Shown: positions 51,501 to 64,000 of the stretch, piece by piece
Position numbering within the stretch: the first letter of the stretch is position 1
Layout: each line of letters starts with the position of its first letter
Source of the DNA: Argentina anserina
Taxonomy: Eukaryota; Streptophyta; Magnoliopsida; Rosales; Rosaceae
DNA length: 64,000 bases
Assembly (NCBI RefSeq): GCF_933775445.1
Contig: NW_026089408.1
Coordinates: forward strand, 29,365-93,364
Direction of reading: 5' to 3'
Translations under genes and position numbers: made by a program
The notes under the pieces: model-generated
What the model saw: only the letters and a program-made list of their open reading frames with translations
What the model was told of the DNA's origin: nothing
The model's database searches: none

Positions 51501-53960
51501 TCAGAAAGATACTCAAACGAGAATTGAAAAGATACTCAAATTGCAATAGTAAACATACTCAAACGATAGAAAGATACTCAGTTTGAAAGAAACACACGCC
51601 CACACTGGAAACACTCTCAAATTCAATAGAAACTCGCATCAGTAAGGCTTACAGAAATATACTCTAACGAGAATTGAAAAGATACTGAAATTGCAATAGT
51701 AAACATACTCAAACGATAGAAAGATACTCAGTTTGAAACAAACACACGCCCACACTGGAAACACTCTCAAATTCAATAGAAACTCGCATTAGAAAGGCTT
51801 ACAGAAAGATACGCAAATGAGTATTGAAAAGATACTCAAATTGCAATAGTAAACATACTCAAACGAAAGAAAGATACTCAGTTTGAAAGAAACACACGCC
51901 CATACTGGAAACACTCTCAAATTCAAGAAAAACTCGCATCGAAAGCCGTTCAGAAAGATACTCAAACGAGAATTGAAAAGATACTGAAATTGCAATAGTA
52001 AACATACTCAAACGATAGAAAGATACTCAGTTTGAAAGAAACACACGCCCACACTGGAAACACTCTCAAATTCAATAGAAACTCGCATTAGAAAGGCTTA
52101 CAGAAAGATACGCAAACGAGAATTGAAAAGATATTCAAATTGCAATAGTAAACATACTCAAACGATAGAAAGATACTCAGTTAGAAAGAAACACACGCCC
52201 ACACTGGAAACACTCTCAAATTCAAGAAAAACTCGCATCGAAAGCCGTTCAGAAAGATACTCAAACGAGAATTGAAAAGATACTCAAATTGCAATAGTAA
52301 ACATACTCAAACGAAAGAAAGATACTCAGTTTGAAAGAAACACACGCCCACACTGGAAACACTCTCAAATTCAATAGAAACTCGCATCAGTAAGGCTTAC
52401 AGAAATATACTCTAACGAGAATTGAAAAGATACTGAAATTGCAATAGTAAACATACTCAAACGATAGAAAGATACTCAGTTTGAAACAAACACACGCCCA
52501 CACTGGAAACACTCTCAAATTCAATAGAAACTCGCATTAGAAAGGCTTACAGAAAGATACGCAAATGAGTATTGAAAAGATACTCAAATTGCAATAGTAA
52601 ACATACTCAAAAGATAGAAAGATACTCAGTTTGAAAGAAACACACGCCCACACTGGAAACACTCTCAAATTCAAGAAAAACTCGCATCGAAAGCCGTTCA
52701 GAAAGATACTCAAACGAGAATTGAAAAGATACTGAAATTGCAATAGTAAACATACTCAAACGATAGAAAGATACTCAGTTTGAAAGAAACACACGCCCAC
52801 ACTGGAAACACTCTCAAATTCAATAGAAACTCGCATCAGAAAGGCTTACAGAAAGATACGCAAACGAGAATTGAAAAGATATTCAAATTGCAATAGTAAA
52901 CATACTCAAACGATAGAAAGATACTCAGTTAGAAAGAAACACACGCCCACACTGGAAACACTCTCAAATTCAAGAAAAACTCGCATCGAAAGCCGTTCAG
53001 AAAGATACTCAAACGAGAATTGAAAAGATACTCAAATTGCAATAGTAAACATACTCAAACGATAGAAAGATACTCAGTTTGAAAGAAACACACGCCCACA
53101 CTGGAAACACTCTCAAATTCAATAGAAACTCGCATTAGAAAGGCTTACAGAAAGATACGCAAACGAGAATTGAAAAGATACTCAAATTGCAATAGTAAAC
53201 ATACTCAAACGATAGAAAGATACTCAGTTAGAAAGAAACACACGCCCACACTGGAAACACTCTCAAATTCAAGAAAAACTCGCATCGAAAGCCGTTCAGA
53301 AAGATACTCAAACGAGAATTGAAAAGATACTCAAATTGCAATAGTAAACATACTCAAACGATAGAAAGATACTCAGTTTGAAAGAAACACACGCCCACAC
53401 TGGAAACACTCTCAAATTCAAGAAAAACTCGCATCGAAAGCCGTTCAGAAAGATACTCAAACGAGAATTGAAAAGATACTCAAATTACAATAGTAAACAT
53501 ACTCAAACGATAGAAAGATACTCAGTTTGAAAGAAACACACGCCCACACTGGAAACACTCTAAAATTCAAAAGAAACTCGCATCAGAAAGGCTTACAGAA
53601 AGATACTCAAACGAGAATTGAAAAGATACTCAAAGTGCAATAGTAAACATACTCAAACGATAGAAAGATACTCAGTTTGAAAGAAACACACGCCCACACT
53701 GGAAACACTCTCATATTCAAGAAAAACTCGCATCGAAAGCCGTTCAGAAAGATACTCAAACGAGAATTGAAAAGATACTCAAATTGCAATAGTAAACATA
53801 CTCAAACGATAGAAAGATACTCAGTTTGAAAGAAACACACGCCCACACTGGAAACACTCTCAAATTCAATAGAAACTCGCATCAGTAAGGCTTACAGAAA
53901 TATACTCAAACGAGAATTGAAAAGATACTCAAATTGCAATAGTAAACATACTCAAACGAT
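45590..53960 (+). repeat. 3890-bp (26-monomer) HOR with nested 748-bp duplication
   Basis: Frames at 45803, 46875 and 47899 recur exactly 3890 bp on, at 49693, 50765 and 51789. The private CAAATGAGTATTG (45827/49717, 47923/51813) and ACAAAAATATAC (46711/50601) recur with them. In the second copy a five-monomer block is duplicated at 748 bp (51789/52537). As a result the following block (type C at about 48923) reappears 4638 bp on, at about 53561. Confidence 0.75.
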
Positions 53961-55139
53961 AGAAAGATACTCAGTTAGAAAGAAATACACGCCCACACTG
54001 GAAACACTCTCATATTCAAGAAAAACTCGCATCGAAAGCCGTTCAGAAAGATACTCAAACGAGAATTGAAAAGATACTCAAATTGCAATAGTAAACATAC
54101 TCAAACGATAGAAAGATACTCAGTTTGAAAGAAACACACGCCCACACTGGAAACACTCTCAAATTCAATAGAAACTCGCATTAGAAAGGCTTACAGAAAG
54201 ATACGCAAACGAGAATTGAAAAGATATTTAAATTGCAATAGTAAACATACTCAAACGATAGAAAGATACTCAGTTAGAAAGAAACACACGCCCACACTGG
54301 AAACACTCTCATATTCAAGAAAAACTCGCATCGAAAGCCGTTCAGAAAGATACTCAAACGAGAATTGAAAAGATACTCAAATTGCAATAGTAAACATACT
54401 CAAACGATAGAAAGATACTCAGTTTGAAAGAAACACACGCCCACACTGGAAACACTCTCAAATTCAATAGAAACTCGCATTAGAAAGGCTTACAGAAATA
54501 TACTCAAACGAGAATTGAAAAAGATACTCAAATTGCAATAGTAAACATACTCAAACGATAGAAAGATACTCAGTTAGAAAGAAACACACGCCCACACTGG
54601 AAACACTCTCATATTCAAGAAAAACTCGCATCGAAAGCCGTTCAGAAAGATACTCAAACGAGAATTGAAAAGATACTCAAATTGCAATAGTAAACATACT
54701 CAAACGATAGAAAGATACTCAGTTTGAAAGAAACACACGCCCACACTGGAAACACTCTCAAATTCAAGAAAAACTCGCATCGAAAGCCGTTCAGAAAGAT
54801 ACTCAAACGAGAATTGAAAAGATACTCAAATTACAATAGTAAACATACTCAAACGATAGAAAGATACTCAGTTTGAAAGAAACACACGCCCACACTGGAA
54901 ACACTCTAAAATTCAAAAGAAACTCGCATCAGAAAGGCTTACAGAAAGATACTCAAACGAGAATTGAAAAGATACTCAAAGTGCAATAGTAAACATACTC
55001 AAACGATAGAAAGATACTCAGTTTGAAAGAAACACACGCCCACACTGGAAACACTCTCATATTCAAGAAAAACTCGCATCGAAAGCCGTTCAGAAAGATA
55101 CTCAAACGAGAATTGAAAAGATACTCAAATTGCAATAGT

Positions 55140-58100
55140 AAACATACTCAAACGATAGAAAGATACTCAGTTTGAAAGAAACACACGCCCACACTGGAAA
55201 CACTCTCAAATTCAATAGAAACTCGCATCAGTAAGGCTTACAGAAATATACTCAAACGAGAATTGAAAAAGATACTCAAATTGCAATAGTAAACATACTC
55301 AAACGATAGAAAGATACTCAGTTAGAAAGAAACACACGCCCACACTGGAAACACTCTCATATTCAAGAAAAACTCGCATCGAAAGCCGTTCAGAAAGATA
55401 CTCAAACGAGAATTGAAAAGATACTCAAATTGCAATAGTAAACATACTCAAACTATAGAAAGATACTCAGTTTGAAAGAAACACACGCCCACACTGGAAA
55501 CACTCTCATATTCAAGAAAAACTCGCATCAGAAAGGCTTACAGAAAGATACTCAAACGAGAATTGAAAAGATACTCAAAGTGCAATAGTAAACATACTCA
55601 AACGATAGAAAGATACTCAGTTTGAAAGAAACACACGCCCACACTGGAAACACTCTCATATTCAAGAAAAACTCGCATCGAAAGCCGTTCAGAAAGATAC
55701 TCAAACGAGAATTGAAAAGATACTCAAATTGCAATAGTAAACATACTCAAACGATAGAAAGATACTCAGTTTGAAAGAAACACACGCCCACACTGGAAAC
55801 ACTCTCAAATTCAATAGAAACTCGCATTAGAAAGGCTTACAGAAAGATACGCAAACGAGAATTGAAAAGATATTTAAATTGCAATAGTAAACATACTCAA
55901 ACGATAGAAAGATACTCAGTTAGAAAGAAACACACGCCCACACTGGAAACACTCTCATATTCAAGAAAAACTCGCATCGAAAGCCGTTCAGAAAGATACT
56001 CAAACGAGAATTGAAAAGATACTCAAATTGCAATAGTAAACATACTCAAACGATAGAAAGATACTCAGTTTGAAAGAAACACACGCCCACACTGGAAACA
56101 CTCTCAAATTCAATAGAAACTCGCATCAGAAAGGCTTACAGAAAGATACTCAAACGAGAATTGAAAAGATACTCAAAGTGCAATAGTAAACATACTCAAA
56201 CGATAGAAAGATACTCAGTTTGAAAGAAACACACGCCCACACTGGAAACACTCTCATATTCAAGAAAAACTCGCATCGAAAGCCGTTCAGAAAGATACTC
56301 AAACGAGAATTGAAAAGATACTCAAATTGCAATAGTAAACATACTCAAACGATAGAAAGATACTCAGTTTGAAAGAAACACACGCCCACACTGGAAACAC
56401 TCTCAAATTCAATAGAAACTCGCATCAGAAAGGCTTACAGAAAGATACTCAAACGAGAATTGAAAAGATACTCAAAGTGCATTAGTAAACATACACAAAC
56501 GATAGAAAGATACTCAGTTTGAAAGAAACACACGCCCACACTGGAAACACTCTCATATTCAAGAAAAACTCGCATCGAAAGCCGTTCAGAAAGATACTCA
56601 AACGAGAATTGAAAAGATACTCAAATTGCAATAGTAAACATACTCAAACGATAGAAAGATACTCAGTTTGAAAGAAACACACGCCCACACTGGAAACACT
56701 CTCAAATTCAATAGAAACTCGCATCAGTAAGGCTTACAGAAATATACTCTAACGAGAATTGAAAAGATATTGAAATTGCAATAGTAAACATACTCAAACG
56801 ATAGAAAGATACTCAGTTTGAAAGAAACACACGCCCACACTGGAAACACTCTCAAATTCAATAGAAACTCGCATTAGAAAGGCTTACAGAAAGATACGCA
56901 AATGAGTATTGAAAAGATACTCAAATTGCAATAGTAAACATACTCAAACGAAAGAAAGATACTCAGTTTGAAAGAAACACACGTCCACACTGGAAACACT
57001 CTCAAATTCAATAGAAACTCGCATCAGAAAGGCTTACAGAAATATACTCAAACGAGAATTGAAAAGATACTCAAATTGCAATAGTAAACATACTCAAACG
57101 ATAGAAAGAGACTCAGTTTGAAAGAAACACACGCCCACACTGGAAACACTCTCAAATTCAATAGAAACTCGCATCAGTAAGGCTTACAGAAATATACTCA
57201 AACGAGAATTGAAAAGATACTCAAATTGGAATAGTAAACACACTCAAACGATAGAAAGAGACTCAGTTTGAAAGAAACACACGCCCACACTGGAAACACT
57301 CTCAAATTCAATAGAAACTCGCATCAGTAAGGTTTACAGAAATATACTCAAACGAGAATTGAAAAGATACTCAAATTGCAATAGTAAACATACTCAAACG
57401 ATAGAAAGATACTCAGTTTGAAAGAAACACACGCCCACACTGGAAACACTCTCAAATTCAATAGAAACTCGCATCAGTAAGGTTTACAGAAAGATACTCA
57501 AACGAGAATTGAAAAGATACTCAAATTGCAATAGTAAACATACTCAAACGATAGAAAGATACTCAGTTTGAAAGAAACACACGCCCACACTGGAAACACT
57601 CTCAAATTCAATAGAAACTCGCATCAGAAAGGCTTACAGAAAGATACTCAAACGAGAATTGAAAAGATACTCAAATTGCAATAGTAAACATACTCAAACG
57701 ATAGAAAGAGACTCAGTTTGAAAGAAACACACGCCCACACTGGAAACACTCTCAAATTCAATAGAAACTCGCATCAGTAAGGTTTACAGAAATATACTCA
57801 AACGAGAATTGAAAAGATACTCAAATTGCAATAGTAAACATACTCAAACGATAGAAAGATACTCAGTTTGAAAGAAACACACGCCCACACTGGAAACACT
57901 CTCAAATTCAATAGAAACTCGCATCAGAAAGGCTTACAGAAAGATACTCAAACGAGAATTGAAAAGATACTCAAATTGCAATAGTAAACATACTCAAACG
58001 ATAGAAAGAGACTCAGTTTGAAAGAAACACACGCCCACACTGGAAACACTCTCAAATTCAAGAAAAACTCGCATCAGAAAGGCTTACAGAAAGATACTCA

Positions 58101-61100
58101 AACGAGAATTGAAAAGATACTCAAATTGCAATAGTAAACATACTCAAACGATAGAAAGAGACTCAGTTTGAAAGAAACACACGCCCACACTGGAAACACT
58201 CTCAAATTCAATAGAAACTCGCATCAGTAAGGTTTACAGAAATATACTCAAACGAGAATTGAAAAGATACTCAAATTGGAATAGTAAACACACTCAAACG
58301 ATAGAAAGAGACTCAGTTTGAAAGAAACACACGCCCACACTGGAAACACTCTCAAATTCAATAGAAACTCGCATCAGTAAGGTTTACAGAAAGATACTCA
58401 AACGAGAATTGAAAAGATACTCAAATTGCAATAGTAAACATACTCAAACGATAGAAAGATACTCAGTTTGAAAGAAACACACGCCCACACTGGAAACACT
58501 CTCAAATTCAAGAAAAACTCGCATCAGAAAGGCTTACAGAAAGATACTCAAACGAGAATTGAAAAGATACTCAAAGTGCAATAGTAAACATACTCAAACG
58601 ATAGAAAGATACTCAGTTTGAAAGAAACACACGCCCACACTGGAAACACTCTCATATTCAAGGAAAACTCGCATCGAAAGCCGTTCAGAAAGATACTCAA
58701 ACGAGAATTGAAAAGATACTCAAATTGCAATAGTAAACATACTCAAACGATAGAAAGATACTCAGTTTGAAAGAAACACACGCCCACACTGGAAACACTC
58801 TCAAATTCAATAGAAACTCGCATTAGAAAGGCTTACAGAAAGATACGCAAATGAGTATTGAAAAGATACTCAAATTGCAATAGTAAACATACTCAAACGA
58901 AAGAAAGATACTCAGTTTGAAAGAAACACACGTCCACACTGGAAACACTCTCAAATTCAATAGAAACTCGCATCAGAAAGGCTTACAGAAATATACTCAA
59001 ACGAGAATTGAAAAGATACTCAAATTGCAATAGTAAACATACTCAAACGATAGAAAGATACTCAGTTTGAAAGAAACACACGCCCACACTGGAAACACTC
59101 TCAAATTCAATAGAAACTCGCATCAGTAAGGCTTACAGAAATATACTCAAACGAGAATTGAAAAAGATACTCAAATTGCAATAGTAAACATACTCAAACG
59201 ATAGAAAGATACTCAGTTAGAAAGAAACACACGCCCACACTGGAAACACTCTCATATTCAAGAAAAACTCGCATCGAAAGCCGTTCAGAAAGATACTCAA
59301 ACGAGAATTGAAAAGATACTCAAATTGCAATAGTAAACATACTCAAACTATAGAAAGATACTCAGTTTGAAAGAAACACACGCCCACACTGGAAACACTC
59401 TCATATTCAAGAAAAACTCGCATCAGAAAGGCTTACAGAAAGATACTCAAACGAGAATTGAAAAGATACTCAAAGTGCAATAGTAAACATACTCAAACGA
59501 TAGAAAGATACTCAGTTTGAAAGAAACACACGCCCACACTGGAAACACTCTCATATTCAAGAAAAACTCGCATCGAAAGCCGTTCAGAAAGATACTCAAA
59601 CGAGAATTGAAAAGATACTCAAATTGCAATAGTAAACATACTCAAACGATAGAAAGATACTCAGTTTGAAAGAAACACACGCCCACACTGGAAACACTCT
59701 CAAATTCAATAGAAACTCGCATCAGAAAGGCTTACAGAAAGATACTCAAACGAGAATTGAAAAGATACTCAAAGTGCATTAGTAAACATACACAAACGAT
59801 AGAAAGATACTCAGTTTGAAAGAAACACACGCCCACACTGGAAACACTCTCATATTCAAGAAAAACTCGCATCGAAAGCCGTTCAGAAAGATACTCAAAC
59901 GAGAATTGAAAAGATACTCAAATTGCAATAGTAAACATACTCAAACGATAGAAAGATACTCAGTTTGAAAGAAACACACGCCCACACTGGAAACACTCTC
60001 AAATTCAATAGAAACTCGCATCAGTAAGGCTTACAGAAATATACTCTAACGAGAATTGAAAAGATACTGAAATTGCAATAGTAAACATACTCAAACGATA
60101 GAAAGATACTCAGTTTGAAAGAAACACACGCCCACACTGGAAACACTCTCAAATTCAATAGAAACTCGCATTAGAAAGGCTTACAGAAAGATACGCAAAT
60201 GAGTATTGAAAAGATACTCAAATTGCAATAGTAAACATACTCAAACGAAAGAAAGATACTCAGTTTGAAAGAAACACACGTCCACACTGGAAACACTCTC
60301 AAATTCAATAGAAACTCGCATCAGAAAGGCTTACAGAAATATACTCAAACGAGAATTGAAAAGATACTCAAATTGCAATAGTAAACATACTCAAACGATA
60401 GAAAGAGACTCAGTTTGAAAGAAACACACGCCCACACTGGAAACACTCTCAAATTCAATAGAAACTCGCATCAGTAAGGCTTACAGAAATATACTCAAAC
60501 GAGAATTGAAAAGATACTCAAATTGGAATAGTAAACACACTCAAACGATAGAAAGAGACTCAGTTTGAAAGAAACACACGCCCACACTGGAAACACTCTC
60601 AAATTCAATAGAAACTCGCATCAGTAAGGTTTACAGAAAGATACTCAAACGAGAATTGAAAAGATACTCAAATTGCAATAGTAAACATACTCAAACGATA
60701 GAAAGATACTCAGTTTGAAAGAAACACACGCCCACACTGGAAACACTCTCAAATTCAATAGAAACTCGCATCAGAAAGGCTTACAGAAAGATACTCAAAC
60801 GAGAATTGAAAAGATACTCAAATTGCAATAGTAAACATACTCAAACGATAGAAAGAGACTCAGTTTGAAAGAAACACACGCCCACACTGGAAACACTCTC
60901 AAATTCAATAGAAACTCGCATCAGTAAGGTTTACAGAAATATACTCAAACGAGAATTGAAAAGATACTCAAATTGCAATAGTAAACATACTCAAACGATA
61001 GAAAGATACTCAGTTTGAAAGAAACACACGCCCACACTGGAAACACTCTCAAATTCAATAGAAACTCGCATCAGAAAGGCTTACAGAAAGATACTCAAAC

Positions 61101-61740
61101 GAGAATTGAAAAGATACTCAAATTGCAATAGTAAACATACTCAAACGATAGAAAGAGACTCAGTTTGAAAGAAACACACGCCCACACTGGAAACACTCTC
61201 AAATTCAATAGAAACTCGCATCAGTAAGGCTTACAGAAATATACTCAAACGAGAATTGAAAAGATACTCAAATTGGAATAGTAAACACACTCAAACGATA
61301 GAAAGAGACTCAGTTTGAAAGAAACACACGCCCACACTGGAAACACTCTCAAATTCAATAGAAACTCGCATCAGTAAGGTTTACAGAAAGATACTCAAAC
61401 GAGAATTGAAAAGATACTCAAATTGCAATAGTAAACATACTCAAACGATAGAAAGATACTCAGTTTGAAAGAAACACACTCCCACACTGGAAACACTCTC
61501 AAATTCAAGAAAAACTCGCATCAGAAAGGCTTACAGAAAGATACTCAAACGAGAATTGAAAAGATACTCAAAGTGCAATAGTAAACATACTCAAACGATA
61601 GAAAGATACTCAGTTTGAAAGAAACACACGCCCACACTGGAAACACTCTCATATTCAAGAAAAACTCGCATCGAAAGCCGTTCAGAAAGATACTCAAACG
61701 AGAATTGAAAAGATACTCAAATTGCAATAGTAAACATACT
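55140..61740 (+). repeat. Overlapping 3895-bp and 3297-bp repeats in array 2
   Basis: AAACTATAG recurs at 55454 and 59349 (3895 bp, 26 monomers). The private GTGCATTAGTAAACATACAC (56481/59778 at ATTAG) and CAAATTGGAATAG (57226/60523) recur at 3297 bp (22 monomers). The second copy is thus about four monomers shorter between these two markers. Extra local copies of the CAAATTGGAATAG monomer (about 58276 and 61273) show 5- to 7-monomer duplications. Confidence 0.65.
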
Positions 61741-64000
61741 CAAACGATAGAAAGATACTCAGTTTGAAAGAAACACACGCCCACACTGGAAACACTCTCA
61801 AATTCAATAGAAACTCGCATCAGTAAGGCTTACAAAAATATACTCAAACGAGAATTGAAAAGATACTGAAATTGCAATAGTAAACATACTCAAACGATAG
61901 AAAGATACTCAGTTTGAAAGAAACACACGCCCACACTGGAAACACGCTCAAATTCAATAGAAACTCGCATCGGTAAGGCTTACAGAAATATACTCAAAGG
62001 AGAATTGAAAAGATACTCAAATTGCAATAGTAAACATACTCAAACGATAGAAAGATACTCAGTTTGAAAGAAACACACGCCCACACTGGAAACACTCTCA
62101 AATTCAATAGAAACTCGCATCAGAAAGGCTTACAGAAAGATACTCAAACGAGAATTGAAAAGATACTCAAATTGCAATAGTAAACATACTCAAACGATAG
62201 AAAGATACTCAGTTAGAAAGAAACACACGCCCACACTGGAAACACTCTCATATTCAAGAAAAACTCGCATCGAAAGCCGTTCAGAAAGATACTCAAACGA
62301 GAATTGAAAAGATACTCAAATTGCAATAGTAAACATACTCAAACGATAGAAAGATACTGAGTTTGAAAGAAACACACGCCCACACTGGAAACACTCTCAT
62401 ATTCAAGAAAAACTCGCATCGAAAGCCGTTCAGAAAGATACTCAAACGAGAATTGAAAAGATACTCAAATTGCAATAGTAAACATACTCAAACGATAGAA
62501 AGATACTCAGTTTGAAAGAAACACACGCCCACACTGGAAACACTCTCAAATTCAATAGAAACTCGCATCAGTAAGGCTTACAGAAAGATACTCAAACGAG
62601 AATTGAAAAGATACTCAAATTGCAATAGTAAACATACTCAAACGATAGAAAGATACTCAGTTTGAAAGAAACACACGCCCACACTGGAAACACTCTCAAA
62701 TTCAAGAAAAACTCGCATCGAAAGCCGTTCAGAAAGATACTCAAACGAGAATTGAAAAGATACTCAAATTGCAATAGTAAACATACTCAAACGATAGAAA
62801 GATACTAAGTTTGAAAGAAACACACGCCCACACTGGAAACACTCTAAAATTCAAAAGAAACTCGCATCAGAAAGGCTTACAGAAAGATACTCAAACGAGA
62901 ATTGAAAAGATACTCAAAGTGCAATAGTAAACATACTCAAACGATAGAAAGATACCCAGTTTGAAAGAAACACACGCCCACACTGGAAACACTCTCATAT
63001 TCAAGAAAAACTCGCATCGAAAGCCGTTCAGAAAGATACTCAAACGAGAATTGAAAAGATACTCAAATTGCAATAGTAAACATACTCAAACGATAGAAAG
63101 ATACTCAGTTTGAAAGAAACACACGCCCACACTGGAAACACGCTCAAATTCAATAGAAACTCGCATCGGTAAGGCTTACAGAAATATACTCAAAGGAGAA
63201 TTGAAAAGATACTCAAATTGCAATAGTAAACATACTCAAACGATAGAAAGAGACTCAGTTTGAAAGAAACACACGCCCACACTGGAAACACTCTCAAATT
63301 CAATAGAAACTCGCATCAGTAAGGCTTACAGAAATATACTCAAACGAGAATTGAAAAGATACTCAAATTGCAATAGTAAACATACTCAAACGATAGAAAG
63401 ATACTCAGTTTGAAAGAAACACACGCCCACACTGGAAACACTCTCAAATTCAATAGAAACTCGCATCAGAAAGGCTTACAGAAAGATACTCAAACGAGAA
63501 TTGAAAAGATACTCAAATTGCAATAGTAAACATACTCAAACGATAGAAAGATACTCAGTTAGAAAGAAACACACGCCCACACTGGAAACACTCTCATATT
63601 CAAGAAAAACTCGCATCGAAAGCCGTTCAGAAAGATACTCAAACGAGAATTGAAAAGATACTCAAATTGCAATAGTAAACATACTCAAACGATAGAAAGA
63701 TACTCAGTTTGAAAGAAACACACGCCCACACTGGAAACATTCTCAAATTCAATAGAAACTCGCATCAGTAAGGCTTACAGAAATATACTCAAACGAGAAT
63801 TGAAAAGATACTCAAATTGAAATAGTAAACATACTCAAACGATAGAAAGAGACTCAGTTTGAAAGAAACACACGCCCACACTGGAAACACTCTCAAATTC
63901 AATAGAAACTCGCATCAGTAAGGCTTACAGAAATATACTCAAACGAGAATTGAAAAGATACTCAAATTGCAATAGTAAACATACTCAAACGATAGAAAGA

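Larger units (their letters stand above)
42878..64000 (+). repeat. Satellite array 2, same 149/150-bp monomer
   Basis: About 141 monomers (estimate), same orientation and types as array 1, running off the right edge. The first monomer is cut at phase 30 by the LTR. The first 1-1.5 kb carries the HOR variants of array 1 (GATACTAAG at 42999, the 42-bp duplication at 43298, CTCATATTAAAG near 43836), so both arrays were one before insertion. Further right other variants dominate: CAAATGAGTATTG, ATATACTCTAACG, GAAACAAACAC and CAAATTGGAATAG. Confidence 0.97.

Noticed and set aside
1633..63073. Dozens of near-identical 60- to 68-codon minus-strand open frames, which could look like a tandem gene family
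   Set aside because: Each lies across the satellite junction into a 149-bp type B monomer, where the one-base shift removes the stop present in type A. They start at TTG rather than ATG, have no domain, and follow the repeat exactly.
1392..64000. CENP-B-box-like motif or telomeric repeat in the satellite
   Set aside because: No match to the CENP-B box consensus and no TTTAGGG runs were seen, so centromere identity rests only on general array features.

Overview
The window is plant heterochromatin. About 52 kb is one tandem satellite with a 149/150-bp monomer, and it is interrupted by LTR retrotransposons of the Ty3/gypsy Athila lineage. Athila elements occur in land plants, and the reverse transcriptase, gag zinc knuckle and tRNA-Asp primer site here all fit that lineage, so the host is a flowering plant. 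I cannot name the species, and I do not recognise the satellite as a named family. No host gene was found.

Layout. (1) 1-1391: the 3' part of an Athila-type LTR in + orientation, ending in CA exactly where the satellite starts; the rest of that element lies off the left edge. (2) 1392-31926: satellite array 1, roughly 204 monomers, all in one orientation. It has several levels of higher-order repeat (HOR): spacings of 1348, 2844 and 6437 bp on the left, and of 3034, 2886, 1346 and 1539 bp on the right. The right-hand family is marked by a recurrent 42-bp internal duplication. (3) 31923-42877: an Athila element on the minus strand. From right to left it has a complete 1888-bp 5' LTR, a tRNA-Asp primer-binding site, an untranslated leader, gag-protease, pol (RT, RNase H, integrase), an env-less 3' region with three copies of an AAGTGTGGGGT motif, and a 3' LTR cut down to about 543 bp. 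(4) 42878-64000: satellite array 2, roughly 141 monomers, same orientation, with HOR spacings of 3890, 748, 3895 and 3297 bp; it runs off the right edge.

How the element works. Gag-protease and pol lie in one reading frame, separated only by a UAG stop followed by CAA UUA. This is the leaky stop context known from tobamoviruses, which suggests Gag-Pol is made by stop-codon readthrough. Pol is uninterrupted and keeps its catalytic residues. Gag is broken near its N-terminal third by a one-base frame change. The 3' LTR has lost its TATA box, R and U5 and joins satellite through a 4-bp microhomology, so this copy cannot complete normal reverse transcription. Its 5' LTR promoter points left, through the element into array 1. 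The two LTR remnants look identical over 540 bp, so the insertion is young.

The most notable content is the satellite with its nested HORs and the readthrough-type gag/pol junction. HOR boundaries and copy counts are read by eye from marker variants and are approximate.
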